Both the position numbers and the translations under genes were made by a program. DNA of 64,000 nt from CAJCJE01 sp963818685 (GTDB lineage Bacteria; Actinomycetota; Actinomycetes; Mycobacteriales; Pseudonocardiaceae), in contig CAWFTJ010000009.1 in NCBI GenBank assembly GCA_963818685.1, positions 124,001 to 188,000 on the forward strand, read 5' to 3'. How positions within the stretch are numbered: the stretch's first letter is position 1; the number at the start of each line of letters is the position of its first letter. Shown here piece after piece: positions 19,946 through 30,803 of this stretch. The notes under the pieces are model-generated. The model was not told where the DNA came from and searched no databases. It saw only the letters and a program-made list of their open reading frames with translations.

Positions 19946-21871
19946 ATGCTGCAACTCACCGGAGCCGGAAAGCGGTTTGGCCACAAGCTGCTTTTTGAAG
20001 GCTTGGATTGGCTCATTACACCAAAGGAACGAGCCGGACTCGTAGGTGGAAATGGCACCGGCAAATCCACTCTCCTGAAAATCATCGCGGGGCTGGAGCC
20101 GCTAGATTACGGCTCTATGTCCTCCATGAAGGGCATCCGCGTCGGCTACTTGCCACAAGATGGATTGCAGGTGGGCGGCCGCAGCGTCTTTGCCGAGTGC
20201 ATGAGCGTCTTCGCGGACGTGAAAGAGCTGGAGCAGGAACTAGAGGCTCTCACGGCGAAGATGAGCGAGATCGATCCGGGAGGCGAAGAATATCAGCAGG
20301 TAGCTGATCGATTCGAGCGCGCTGATAGCGAGTTCCGCACCAGGGACGGATACGCAATCGAGGCCCAAGTTGGAGCTGTGCTCGCCGGTCTTGGATTTCG
20401 CAAAGAAGACTGGCTGCGCCAAACGCAGGAGTTCTCCGGCGGATGGCAGATGCGCATCGCGCTGGCCAAGCTCCTGCTCGAAAAACCCAATGTGCTCCTG
20501 CTCGACGAGCCCACCAATCATTGGATCTGGAGGCGCGGAACTGGCTGGAAGACTATCTCGTCAACTACGAGTTCGCCTACGTCCTGATCTCGCACGATCG
20601 CTACTTTCTCGATGTGACCGTAAAGAAGATCGCCGAGATCTGGAACAAGAAGGTCCAGTTTTACACCGGCGGATACGAAAAATACAGGCAGCAGAAGGCA
20701 GAGCGCCTGGCGCAATTAGAAGCCGCATACAAGAATCAGCAGGACAAGATTCAACAACTGGAAGCCTTCATCAACCGCTTCCGCTATCAGGCGACAAAAG
20801 CAAAGCAAGTGCAGAGCCGGATGAAGGAGTTGGCGAAGATCGAGCGCATCGAGCTGCCACCGGAAGAAAAGACCATTCATTTCTCGTTTCCGCAGCCTAA
20901 GCCCAGTGGGCGAGTGGTCGCGCAGTTCAAGAATGTTGCGAAGAGCTATGGCGATAAACACGTCTTCAGCGGCGTCGATTTTACGATCGAGCGCGGGGAC
21001 CGCATTGCGCTGATCGGCGTCAATGGCGCGGGGAAATCGACCCTCATCAAGCTGCTCGCCGGCAATTGAGCCGCTGACCACGGGCGATTACACGCTGGGG
21101 CATAACGTTGAGGCAGATTATTTTGCGCAGGATCAATACAAGGAGCTTGATCCCGATGCCCGCGTGCTGGACGATCTGAGCGAAGCGGCTCCTCGAACAA
21201 CGCAGACAGAGCTGCGTAGTTTGCTCGGTTGCTTCCTGTTCAGTGAAGACGATGCATTCAAGCGTATCGGCGTGTTATCGGGCGGCGAGCGCAATCGGTA
21301 CGCCCTCGCCCGCATGTTGCTGCGGCCTTCCAACTTCCTTTTGCTCGATGAGCCGACCAATCACCTGGATCTGCGCGCCAAGGACGTGTTGTTGGAGGCG
21401 CTCGAGAAGTTCACCGGTACGGTCGTGTTCGTCTCGCATGATCGTTACTTCATCGAGCATCTGGCGAATCGGGTCTTCGAAATAGCCGATGGCGAGGTTC
21501 GCGTATATCCGGGAAACTTCGCCGACTATTTGTGGCGCAAGGAAGGCGGCGCGGCCCAGACCCCCACGTTGAAGGATGTGCTGATCGGTGTTCCGCCAGC
21601 CGAACCGGTAGCTATGCCGTCTCGAAGCACGTCCGCGAAACGGATCAATCCGATCAAGCTGAAACAGATGCAGGACCAAGCCAAGGAGCTGGAAGCGCGT
21701 ATCGCGGACCTGGAACTTCAGATTCACCAGTCGGAGCTTTCCCTTTCCGATTTCGCAGGCCGCGACGAAGCAGCCCGCCTTTCTAATCTGCTCGAAACGC
21801 AACGCGCCGAGCTCGAACAGACGCTAGCTCAGTGGGAAGGAATCACCCGTGAGATCGAGGCGACGGCCTGA
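19946..21871 (+). CDS. ABC-F ATPase (Uup/EttA-like), frame broken
   Basis: Two ABC domains in one chain of about 640 residues, without membrane segments, as in ABC-F translation factors. Domain 1 has GGNGTGKST, FSGGWQMR and LLLDEPTNH; domain 2 has GVNGAGKST, LSGGERNR and LLLDEPTNHLD. The interdomain linker is long, charged and helical (EAFINRFRYQATKAKQ), matching the P-site tRNA interaction motif. The C-terminal coiled coil (QDQAKELEARIADL) resembles Uup. Breaks are near 20522 and 21068. Family members act on the ribosome, rescuing stalls or resisting antibiotics; which role applies is not decided by sequence. Confidence 0.88.
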
Positions 21872-21897
21872 CGTTCGTCAGCAATCTTCGTCAGGAA

Positions 21898-22329
21898 TTA
21901 CTGCGGCGGCACCTGAGTGTCTGAGGGCTTCTTGCGCTGGACTTCATCCCAGCGCCGCACCAGCTGACGCCATTGATCCATGGTGAGCACGCTGCGCAAT
22001 TCAACGCTCATGGAGAGAAAAACACGGTTCGAAACGGCATGTGCTTCGGCCAGCCGCTCGATAATCGGCTGTGCGGCTTGAGGGCTAACTTCCGGATCGT
22101 TGAATAGATCTTCCAAATCGCCCTGAGCCTTCTGCACATCGTTTCGTGCGTCCAGCAAACGGCTCCGGTACGACCGCACAATTTGCCGGATTCGCTGATT
22201 CTGGGCGGCAGTGAGACCGATATCATTTTTGACAGGGCTGTTCCACCACGGGAAGTTAGCGCGATTCTGCGCGAATACCGCGGTCGCGAGCACAAGCAGC
22301 AGTAGAGTGCGAGCCAGCTTGAGGGTCAT
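21898..22329 (-). CDS. Exported Spy/CpxP-like protein
   Basis: A signal peptide (LARTLLLLVLATAVFAQ) is followed by about 120 residues of pure helix, with the LTAAQNQRIRQIV segment that resembles the LTxxQ repeats of Spy/CpxP and heavy-metal-sensor proteins. These act as periplasmic chaperones or stress sensors. The start ATG overlaps the stop of the anti-sigma gene (ATGA). It is the last gene of the sigma/anti-sigma operon, which suggests that it senses or buffers the envelope stress the sigma factor answers. Confidence 0.7.
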   Translation of the reverse strand: MTLKLARTLLLLVLATAVFAQNRANFPWWNSPVKNDIGLTAAQNQRIRQIVRSYRSRLLDARNDVQKAQGDLEDLFNDPEVSPQAAQPIIERLAEAHAVSNRVFLSMSVELRSVLTMDQWRQLVRRWDEVQRKKPSDTQVPPQ

Positions 22330-22770
22330 TCTTCAAAAAGCACTTGCAGGGGCGCGGTGGCCTGCGGTTCGGATTCCTGGGCCATGCTGCTGACCTCTTG
22401 CGCAAGCTGGGCGTCAGAGATCTGATTATTCATTTGCTGCTGCTTGTGATCCTCATAGACTAGCAATCCGCCGCCTAGAACCAGGATGGTGGCCGCCGCC
22501 GAAGCCCAGCGGCGAAGCTGTGCATGGGACCAGAAGCGCTGCGGCGTCGTAAGTCTCGCATAGATCCTGCGGCGCTGCGCAGCCAGAAATTCGAAATTAA
22601 CGTCTTCCTCGAGGTAAATTCATCTCGACTGCCTGACGCCGCGCATGCATGGAAGACAAGCGCGCCTGACAGTCAGCGCAGGCGTCGAGATGACGATCTT
22701 CAGAGCCTATGCCGTACAGATACTCGATTAACTGCTCGTCGGTCCAATGTCCTGACACCTTGGACTCCAT
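22326..22770 (-). CDS. Membrane anti-sigma factor (zf-HC2 type), frame broken
   Basis: The N-terminus has WTDEQLIEYLYG and then H-x3-C-x2-C (HLDACADC), the ZAS zinc motif of anti-sigma factors. One frame break near 22610 is bridged, after which comes a single membrane helix (SAAATILVLGGGLLVY) and a periplasmic Gln/Glu-rich tail. About 147 residues. It lies 23 bp after the ECF sigma gene and overlaps the Spy-like gene by 4 bp. It should hold the sigma factor inactive at the inner membrane until a signal arrives. Confidence 0.75.
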
Positions 22771-22793
22771 ATATTCCTCCGCACGCTGTTTTC

Positions 22794-23382
22794 TTATCTG
22801 CGTGCTATGTATAAATCCTTCAATTCTTCACGCATCTTGGCCACTGCCCGGAAGAGATGCGCTTTGACAGTCCCTACATCCAGTTTAAGAACGTCAGCTA
22901 TATCTTCGAGCGCCATTCCATCGTAATGCCGAAGCGAGAAAACTGCACGCTGGCGGTCCGATAGTCTGGCGAGCGCGACTTCCAGTCTGTGCTGGATTTG
23001 TTTCGCGAACATCTGAGTTTCCGCATCCGGCTCTCCGCCTGGCGTCATCTGCAGGATGATCTCTTCGTCTTGCTGCGCCGGCCGCCGCCGCCAGACTTTC
23101 CAGGCCCGGGATCGGAGACGATCCAGGCACGTATTCACCGCGATGCGAGTTACCCATTTGGCCGGGTTGTCGAGATCGGCCGGCTCACTCGGTACTCTTG
23201 CTCAGCGCTTTGTAAGCCTTGAGAAAAACATCCTGAGTGGCAGAGTCGGCTTCATCGGCATCCTGCAGCATGCGGCGGCACAACCGGAAGATCCGGCTCT
23301 GCTCGGAAGTCATCCAGCTGCCGAACTCGCGTAGCTCGGCGCCTACGTGGACTTCCAGCCGCTCCGCCATGAGGCCAATCAT
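22794..23382 (-). CDS. ECF RNA polymerase sigma factor, frame broken
   Basis: Region 2 is seen in FRLCRRMLQDADEADSATQD and DVFLKAYKAL. After a break near 23190 come NPAKWVTRIAVNTCLD and then region 4 (LSDRQRAVFSLRHYDG, LEDIADVLKL, GTVKAHLFRAVAKM), the helix-turn-helix that reads the -35 element. About 195 residues, as usual for ECF sigma factors. ATG at 23382 or at 23370 can be the start. It heads a three-gene operon with its anti-sigma factor and a Spy-like protein. Confidence 0.85.
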
Positions 23383-23432
23383 AACGATCCACCTAAATGG
23401 AACGGCTTAGGGAGAAAAAGGTTTACAGAAAA

Positions 23433-24183
23433 CTAATCGGGCTTCTTTTTGTGCAGCAGGCGGGAGGCAAGGTTGGAGAGATCCGGCAGCGAATTCGTGC
23501 ATCATGGCAGTGCCGAAGTAACCGCCGTAAGAGAATCCCGTGCGCCGGAAGCCATCGTCAAGGTGGTCGTGTCGTTCCGAGAGAGCCATTCCGGAGAAGC
23601 CTGCGCCAAGGAGCCCGCGATGGGGGCAAGAGCAACCCGGCTGTTGCCATCCGCATCGTTCGACACAAGTACGCTGACCATGGCCGCCCGAGTACGTTTC
23701 CAGAAACCGTGCTCGAGGGATACATGCGGGCGGGGATCTTCATGGTGCAGGTAACCGGCAAATAACTCGCCGGCGTTCTGCGCCGTATGCCTGGCGTAAA
23801 AGGAACCAAAGCGCCGGCCGAAATCGTCGATATTCTCATTCCCCACGTGCGGATCGTTATTTCTCCATTGGCCGTATGCGCCCGAGAGCCCCGCGCGCAC
23901 GATCATGGAAGGAGCCACAAGCCGCTGTCCCAAGATAACAGGCTCTCTGCTGGAAAGTCAGGTCTTTGGCGGTCTGGATATCGTACGGATTACAGCCGGG
24001 CGCTTTCGAGATGAGATTTCCAACCGGCGAGAACGTCGGCAGAGCCATAACTCCAGAAGAAGAGAGTGGGAGCGGAGAAACGGTTTGCCCGACTGGCTGA
24101 GTAGTAGCGCCGCCTTGTGCCGCAAGCGGACCCGGCGAACCTACGAAAAGTGCTGCGAAGGATAGGACACGAGAACCTGCCAA
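23433..24183 (-). CDS. Uncharacterised exported protein, frame broken
   Basis: The TTG start at 24183 gives a signal-peptide-like N-terminus (SRVLSFAALFVGSPGPLAAQ), followed by a low-complexity stretch and the body in at least two other frames (breaks near 23930 and 23580). Recognisable conserved-looking segments are GQWRNNDPHVG, FGRRFGSFYARHTAQNAGE and HHEDPRPH. The C-terminus reads LSNLASRLLHKKKPD. I have no family name for it. Histidine and arginine in the middle are frequent. A good sigma-70-like promoter lies 55 bp upstream. Localisation would be periplasm or outer membrane. Confidence 0.55.
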
Positions 24184-24237
24184 ATAGGACCGCCAGATTT
24201 AGTTGAAATGTGTTAACCAGGAGGGTAGTCGGTCCCA

Positions 24238-24267
24238 AGTATAGCGGATCTCACAAAAGATTGTCAG
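24238..24267 (-). promoter_or_regulatory. Sigma-70-like promoter for the exported protein at 23433-24183
   Basis: On the minus strand CTGACA (-35) is separated by exactly 18 bp from TATACT (-10). The surrounding DNA is AT-rich (a run of T and A just upstream), unlike the GC-rich neighbourhood. It is one of the few clear promoters in the window. Confidence 0.6.
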
Positions 24268-24285
24268 TATTTTTACTAAAAATTG

Positions 24286-26556
24286 TTAAGGAGAATACAA
24301 AAAATCGGTCGGGCAGGGCAATTCGCAGGATTTAACGTCCTTGGCCCTTCCGACGAAGCTGGTACCGGAACTGGCCCGCACCCAGCGAATCTGTTCTTTG
24401 CCATCTGCCGGACCGGCACCGGAGGGGCACATCGGCAATGAAGTCTTCGTCGACCCCCGACAGATTCAGGTTGATGTCGTCCCCGGAATGCTCGATCGAC
24501 ATTTTAGGGATGCCGGTTCCATAAACCCAAGTATCGAAGAACAGGCTGAGGGTTTTGTCGGGTTGCCCGGCGGGAATAAAGTCGCTGGCCACCTTCCGGA
24601 AATCGTCGTTGCGGATGGGGTGGGTGCTGAATTCGCGGAGAAGTCGAGCTTGCATCTGTGCGAAGTTCTCTGGACCGAGGCGCTGCTGGAGCATATGCAG
24701 AACCCAGGCGCCCTTTTCATAAACGATGGTGTGCCAAGCCACCGATCCCGCGGTTTCAATCAAACGTTCGCCGAAATCCACCGGGCCCGCGGAGTCGATT
24801 GGTTTGCCGTTCTCCTGGTGCTCGAGATCGGCGCGGTAAGTAGTCAGCGCATCGTGCATAGCGCCTGGTCCCTGGGCCTGCTCCAGAAACTGGAGCGCCG
24901 CGTAATTCGCCATCGCTTCCATCAGCCAGCCACTGCGGTAATCCGCCGCGCTGACCACGTTGCCCCACCATTGGTGCGCGACTTCATGCGGCAAAAGCAG
25001 TTGCGGAAAAGAAAGTATCCATTCGCGAATTGCGCAGCTCGGTGGGACGCTCTTCCTGGGGGATATAGGAAACGGTCGATAAATAGATCAGTCCCGGGAA
25101 ACCCTGGCCGAAGTAGCCGGGAATAGGGGATACGGCCAAACTGTGAATCGGCAGCTTCGTCCAGTGCGAAGTGTAGTAGTCAAGGATGGCTTCGGTTTCC
25201 GGCGGGAATGTTCGCGAGACCGCTTGCCGACGATTTGTTCGCATAGCATTCCACGCTGTATTCGCCCTTTTCTTCCGTCACGACGTTGTAATCGCCCAAA
25301 TTGAAACCCGCGAGCCGTTCCGGAACCGGAGTCTTTCGATGAACGGTTCGTATGCCCCCGAGCACTTCCTCTTTGACCAGCTCGCCTGTCGAGACGAGAC
25401 GCAGGCTCTCCGGACAATGAAACGTCAGGTCGAAGGTGGTGAGCATGGGACCGGTATGCGGATACCACTCGTTCCGTTCATCGACGAAATAGATGCGGTC
25501 CCCGGTCTGCCGGATGACCGATCCTTCATAGTCGAACTTCTATCGAGTGATCACTGCCCGGCGGGAGAGGCGCATCGGAGATCAGGAGGAAGGTGCCCGC
25601 GACTTTCAGCTCGGCTGATGCGCATCGACTCTCGCTGAAAGACTTCCGACCGGCTTACCGTCTATGGTGGCTGAGGCGACCTTCAATCGCTCCGACAAGC
25701 CAAACGAGATGACGCGGCCATCCGCCGGTCCGCTCACGAATTTGAATTTCGCCGTCACGGACATATTCAGGTCCGGCCGAATCGTAGCGTCGATCTGGTA
25801 GTCGCTGATGCCGGACGGGCGGCGGTACATAAGGAGGCGCACGGCGCGGGCGGAAGGCAGTCCAGAGCTGGAATTTCTGTGGGTGCCGCCTTCGTTTGAT
25901 GGGCGACGCGTCCGACGGAAACGGGCTCGAAATCGGTAGGATCGTACATCACATCGAAGACGCCCAGCTGGGTGCGTCAATCACGGAAAAGAAAAAGCCG
26001 TCGGCGGGTTTGTGATTGTCGAGCATCGATTGCACCAGCCGGACATTAATGTCCGAACTGATGGTGCGAATGACCGGATTCAGAGCAGGCGCAATCTGAG
26101 CCGACTATTTCGGGCGCCTTGCGAATAGGACGCTGTTCGATCTGTTGGACAAGCTCCTTCACGGTGTCATCGGAAAACAGAAACAGCGCGGACGTAAAAT
26201 GCTCGTCGAGATTCGGACGTTTGATGAAGGATGCGAGCGAAGCGCGTTCACTGCGCTGCGGAGGCAGAACCAGAACTTCGGCATCTCCGGCTTCGGCTCC
26301 GGTGGTGGTAAAGATGGCGGCTACTACGTGCCCGGTCACCGGCGTGACAAAGGAAAGAATGCCTTCGGTCAGGTAGATCTTAATATCGCCTCGCGCTAAG
26401 CTCAGTTCGCGGACACGGTAGGTCTGCTCGGGATCGAGGGACATCTGCCCGAGTGCTGCCGCCAGATCGGCTGCCCGGGGCGGATCTTCTGTTCGTAACG
26501 GATCCGCGCCTGCAGCAGCGCGGCCCGCAGGAGCGGAAGCAGCGCGAACGCGCAGA
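24286..26556 (-). CDS. Secreted M1 family aminopeptidase, frame heavily broken
   Basis: The zinc motif HEVAHQWWG (HExxH plus QWW) and the downstream EAMANYAALQF (third ligand Glu) are those of M1 gluzincins. VYEKGAWVLHML is also typical. The N-terminal beta domain starts with a signal-peptide-like stretch (ILFCAFALLPLLRAA); no ordinary start codon is seen there, perhaps because of an error. At least six frame breaks are needed. The C-terminus is best read in the frame ending DFLYSP at 24286, since the preceding WVRASS is typical of the family. It should act in the periplasm on peptides. Confidence 0.75.
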
Positions 26557-26565
26557 AGAGTATGC

Positions 26566-27050
26566 TTACTTGATCTCCGGACTGTTAGCAGTCGCGGGAT
26601 CCTGGCTCCAATTCTCCCGGATAATCCCAGTCTGATCGGAGTAGAAGGTACGGCGGCCCGTGCTGCCGAAAGCCTTTGGCACGGCCGAAACGGCGTAGCC
26701 TGCAGGTGTTTGCGTGATCGTGTAATTGTATCCGCCTGTCGAACCGCTGGCCAGATTCCCCGATATTAACCCAGCCGCTTGGGGCCCTTCGGCGCCGCCG
26801 CTCGAAGCAGGCGGTCCGAGCTGCGCAAGCGAGGTCGCAAAATTGCCGAATTGGGACATATATTGCGTCTCGACGGTGTTGATGGTCCTCAGGGTGGCAA
26901 TGGCGGCCATCTCCTGCGCATGCATCCTCGATTTGCTCATCTGAGGAAGGCGATGGACAGGATGATCAGGATAATGGCAATGACAATCAGCAGCTCAATG
27001 AGGGAAAAGCCACGCTGGCGGCGCCGGCGTTCACGGAGATACGGCAACAT
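26566..27050 (-). CDS. Type IV prepilin-like protein, frame broken
   Basis: The N-terminus has the prepilin peptidase site and helix: RQRGFSLIELLIVIAIILII, with cleavage expected after Gly and Glu at mature position 5. One break near 26940 joins this to a pilin body (SRMHAQEMAAIATLRTINT, then a Gly/Ser-rich globular part). About 160 residues. It may be a major or minor type IV pilin or type II secretion pseudopilin. The adjacent genes are not pilus genes. Confidence 0.8.
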
Positions 27051-27099
27051 ACAACTCACCATGATACGACGTGCCGGATTGCCCCAACGTTGTCTCAGA

Positions 27100-27980
27100 T
27101 TACTTGAAAAAGTCAGGTGAAAGGCCGTCGGGGGACCGTTTGCCGGCGCGCGCGGCTCGGAAAGAACCCCGAAATAAGGGACTTTTATAAGCGAATCGAT
27201 CGCCTGCAGACGCTTCCACAGTGCCGGGCAGCAGAGTCCAGCCGGAGACGCGTTTGGCGCCGTCCGAGAGCGCCCGTTCCGGAGCATCATGCACTTCGAT
27301 AAAGATGCCTGCCGATGCCGACGGCGGTGGCGGCACGCGCGAGCGGTTCGATGAACTGCGCCTCGCCGCCGGATGCGCTTCCAGCCGCGCCGGGAAGCTG
27401 CACGCTATGCGTGGCGTCGAATACAACCGGATAGCCGGTCGCGCCAGGATCGGCAGAGCGCGCATATCGACCACCAGGTTGTGATAGCCGAAGGAGGAGC
27501 CCCGCTCGGTAAGAAGGATTTGCCGATTGCCGGTGCTCGCGACTTTTTCGGCGGCGTTGGCGAAGTCGGAAGGCGAGACGAACTGTCCTTTCTTGATGTT
27601 GATTGCGCGGCCGGTTTTGCCCGCTTCGACCAGCAGGTCGGTCTGGCGGCAGAGGAACGCCGGAATCTGCAGAATGTCGGCGGACTCGGCGGCGCGGGCG
27701 GCTTGCGCCGGCTCATGGATGTCGGTGAGGACCGGAATGCCAAGCTTGCGCACTTCGGCCAGAATTCGCAGACCCTCGACAGACCGGGCCCTCGATAGGA
27801 ATGGATGCTGCTGCGATTCGCTTTATCGAAGGAGGCCTTGAATACGTAAGCGCCCACCATTTCGCGGATGGCTCGAGCCATGCGGAGCACATGCTCTTCG
27901 CTCTCGATGACGCATGGTCCGGCAATCAGCGCGAGTGGTGCATCGTTCGCGAACGAAATCTGGGCGCGGCCTTCGACCAA
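27100..27980 (-). CDS. kdsA: 3-deoxy-8-phosphooctulonate synthase, frame broken
   Basis: Motifs of KdsA appear in several frames: LIAGPCVIES, FKASFDKANRSS, GIPVLTDIHEPAQ, INIKKGQFVSP, and LTERGSSFGYHNLVVDMR. It condenses phosphoenolpyruvate with arabinose 5-phosphate to Kdo-8-phosphate, the first committed step of LPS inner core. Breaks are near 27790, 27430, 27330 and 27220. The start is probably TTG at 27980, 16 bp after the pyrG stop. The exact C-terminus is uncertain because a shift merges it with the following prepilin frame. Confidence 0.88.
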
Positions 27981-27995
27981 CGACGACGCGTTGGT

Positions 27996-29651
27996 TCATC
28001 GTGCGTGGGAGTACTCGGGAGCGGCCGAGATCTCCTCAACAGGGCGGGATTTGTTCTCTCTGTACTGCAATGCCGCGCCGAGAAAAGCCGTGAACAACGG
28101 ATGTGGCTCGAGCGGCTTGGACTTGAATTCAGGATGAAATTGGCAGCCCAGATACCACGGGTGATCGGCGAACTTCGCAGATCTCGACATACACGCCGTC
28201 GGGGGTTTGGCCGGTGAGCCGCATTCCATGCTCGGTGAGTTGAGGCTCGAACTCGCGGTTGAACTCATAGCGGTGGCGATGGCGTTCACTGATCTCGCTC
28301 GCGCCGTAGGCCTGCTCCGCGAAGCTTCCTTCCGCGAGCAAGCAGGTATACGCTCCCAGGCGCATGGTGCCGCCCAATTCGTCGACGCCTTTCAGCTCGC
28401 GCAGTTTGAAAATCACACGATAGGGCGTCGCGGGATTGAACTCGGTGGAATCGGCATCGGTTAATCCGCAGGCGTTCCGCGCAAACTCAATGACCATGGT
28501 TTGCATGCCGAGGCAAATGCCAAAGTACGGCACCTTTTCTTCGCGCGCGAACCGAATCGCGTTCAACATTCCGTCGATACCGCGCTTTCCGAATCCGCCC
28601 GGCACCAGAATTCCATCGAAGCGGCGCAGGTAGCTGCGGCATTCGGGCCATTCCATGCGGTCCGATTCAATCCATTCGATGTTCACGCGCGCCTGATGCG
28701 CGATTCCGGCATGCAGCAGAGCTTCTTTCAGGCTCTTGTAGGAATCTTCGTACTCGACATATTTGCCAACCAGACCGATGCTCACTTCGCGCAGCGGGTG
28801 TTTCATCCGGTCGACCATCTCGATCCACTGCGACATGTTGCGAGGTGCCTGCGTCCACGTGCAGCAGCCGCAGAATACTTTCATCCACGCCCTGCTCCGC
28901 AAAGACCATCGGGAACTTCGTAGACCGAGTGCACATCTTTGGCAGTGACGACGCCGCTGACATCGACGTCGCAGAACAAGGCGATCTTTTCCTTGACGTC
29001 CTGCGGCAACTGGCGCTCGGAGCGGCAAAGCAGGATATCCGGCTGGATACCGATCGCGCGCAGCTCCTTAACGCTGTGCTGGGTGGGTTTCGTCTTGAGC
29101 TCTTGCGCCGCGGCAATCCACGGGACCAGCGTCAGGTGGACGAAGAGCGTATTCTCGCGTCCCTCCTCATGCCGCATCTGGCGAATGGCCTCCATGAACG
29201 GAAGAGATTCAATGTCGCCGACCGTACCGCCAATCTCGACGATTGCGATATCGACGCCTGTCGCCACTTTGCGGCAAGCGGCTTTGATCTCGTTGGTGAC
29301 GTGCGGGATCACCTGCACCGTCTTGCCGAGATAATCGCCGCGCCGTTCGCGCGTAATGATGTTCTCGTAGATACGGCCGGAGGTCAGGTTGTTACTTTGG
29401 GTGAGCGTTGCATGCGTGAAGCGCTCATAGTGGCCGAGATCGAGATCGGTCTCGGCTCCGTCATCGGTGACAAAGACCTCACCGTGCTGGAACGGGCTCA
29501 TCGTGCCGGGATCGACGTTCAGGTAGGGATCAAATTTTTGAAGCGTGACCCGCAGTCCGCGGCTTTCGAGCAGGCATCCGATAGAGGCGGCGGCGATTCC
29601 TTTTCCTAGTGACGAAACAACACCGCCCGTTATGAAGATGTATTTTGCCAT
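27996..29651 (-). CDS. pyrG: CTP synthase, frame broken
   Basis: The N-terminal synthetase domain opens with KYIFITGGVVSSLGKG (P-loop) and has KFDPYLNVDPGTMSPFQHGE. The C-terminal glutamine amidotransferase domain has the nucleophile Cys in YFGICLGMQ and the His/Glu pair in CQFHPEFKSKP. About 550 residues. Breaks are near 28885 and 28175. It aminates UTP to CTP; CTP is also the co-substrate of KdsB, whose gene lies just upstream, so the three genes form a CMP-Kdo supply unit. Confidence 0.93.
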
Positions 29652-29656
29652 TCCGC

Positions 29657-30398
29657 TCACGTAAATGTCGTAAAACAGATGATTCAGGCGCTCCAGGTCT
29701 TCGGGCGTATCCACACCGAGCGATTCGTATTCCGTATCGACGACGCGAATGCGATAGCCATTTTCAATCGCTCGCAACTGCTCGAGACACTCGGCGCGCT
29801 CGAGCGGACCGACGGGCAGATCCGGGTAGCGCAACAGAAAATCGCGGCGATACACATATAAGCCGACGTGCTTGGCATATAGCGGCAGGCCACTCGATCC
29901 GTCACGCTCATAGGGAATCGGGCAGCGCGAAAAGTAGATGGCCTCGTTCAATAGATTGGTGACCACCTTCACGACGTTGGGGTTGACGATATCCGCCGGA
30001 TCCACGATTCTCTTTTGCAAAGTGCCCATGGCGATGGAATCATCTCCGTGCAATGCAAGAATGGCGGCGTCGATGGCGGCAGGATCGATGAGCGGCTCGT
30101 CTCCCTGGATGTTCACATATAGCGCGGCAACTTCGGAGGACGCGATTTCGGCGAGCCGGTCGGTGCCGGAGGGATGATCGCTGCGCGTCATGCGCACACG
30201 CCCGCCAAACTGCCGGACAGCGGCGGCTATCCGTTCATCGTCGGTGGCGACCAGCAGGTCATCGAGATAGGAGGATCGCTGCGCACGCTCATATACGTGC
30301 TGCAGCATCGGCTTGCCGCCGAGCAGAGCGAGAGCTTTTCCAGGAAATCGGGAGGAGGCGAAGCGGGCGGGGATTATTCCTAAAATCCGCGTCCGCAC
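29657..30398 (-). CDS. kdsB: CMP-Kdo synthetase (3-deoxy-manno-octulosonate cytidylyltransferase)
   Basis: IIPARFASSRFPGKAL at the N-terminus is the nucleotide-binding motif of KdsB, and NIQGDEPLI and DTPEDLERL are also diagnostic. It activates Kdo with CTP for LPS synthesis. GTG at 30398 is preferred; TTG at 30413 is possible. As written the frame has no stop and runs in phase into pyrG. Shifting one base in the TTTT run near 29670 gives a TGA at 29657, five bases before pyrG, which fits normal KdsB length. Confidence 0.9.
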
Positions 30399-30413
30399 AT
30401 CTGAGTGTATCAA

Positions 30414-30803
30414 ACGATTTGACGCTTCGCTTGGGCGCGAGGAAGGTGCGGAGCGGGCATTTTACGAAACGAACTCCCCCTGGCGGGGAGATGGCCGCGG
30501 AGGCGGTCACGGCCGGAAGAAATTTATTTGGAAGAGCAAATCAAGGGGTTACGTGGATGCAACCGAGGAGAGTCCAATTGGTCGGCAGTTAGGAACTGGC
30601 TTTTTAAACATCAACGGGCGTCCGCGTCGAGGTCAGCTAACCAATCTTGCTGGTAACGGCTCTTGTCACTCCTTTGTGGCTTCGATTTCGACGCCGGTGA
30701 CAGGCGACGAAAATCTATTTCGCGCCTTTCCAGTGAGCATCTTACACGCAAATGGGAGCGGACTCGCAGATGTTGGCCTGGGAGCATCGCGGCAGGAAGA
30801 CCT
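30414..30803. other. Intergenic, 390 bp
   Basis: This lies between divergent kdsB and the coiled-coil protein gene. Neither strand shows a protein-like frame or RNA structure I can support. It presumably contains both promoters. Confidence 0.4.
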
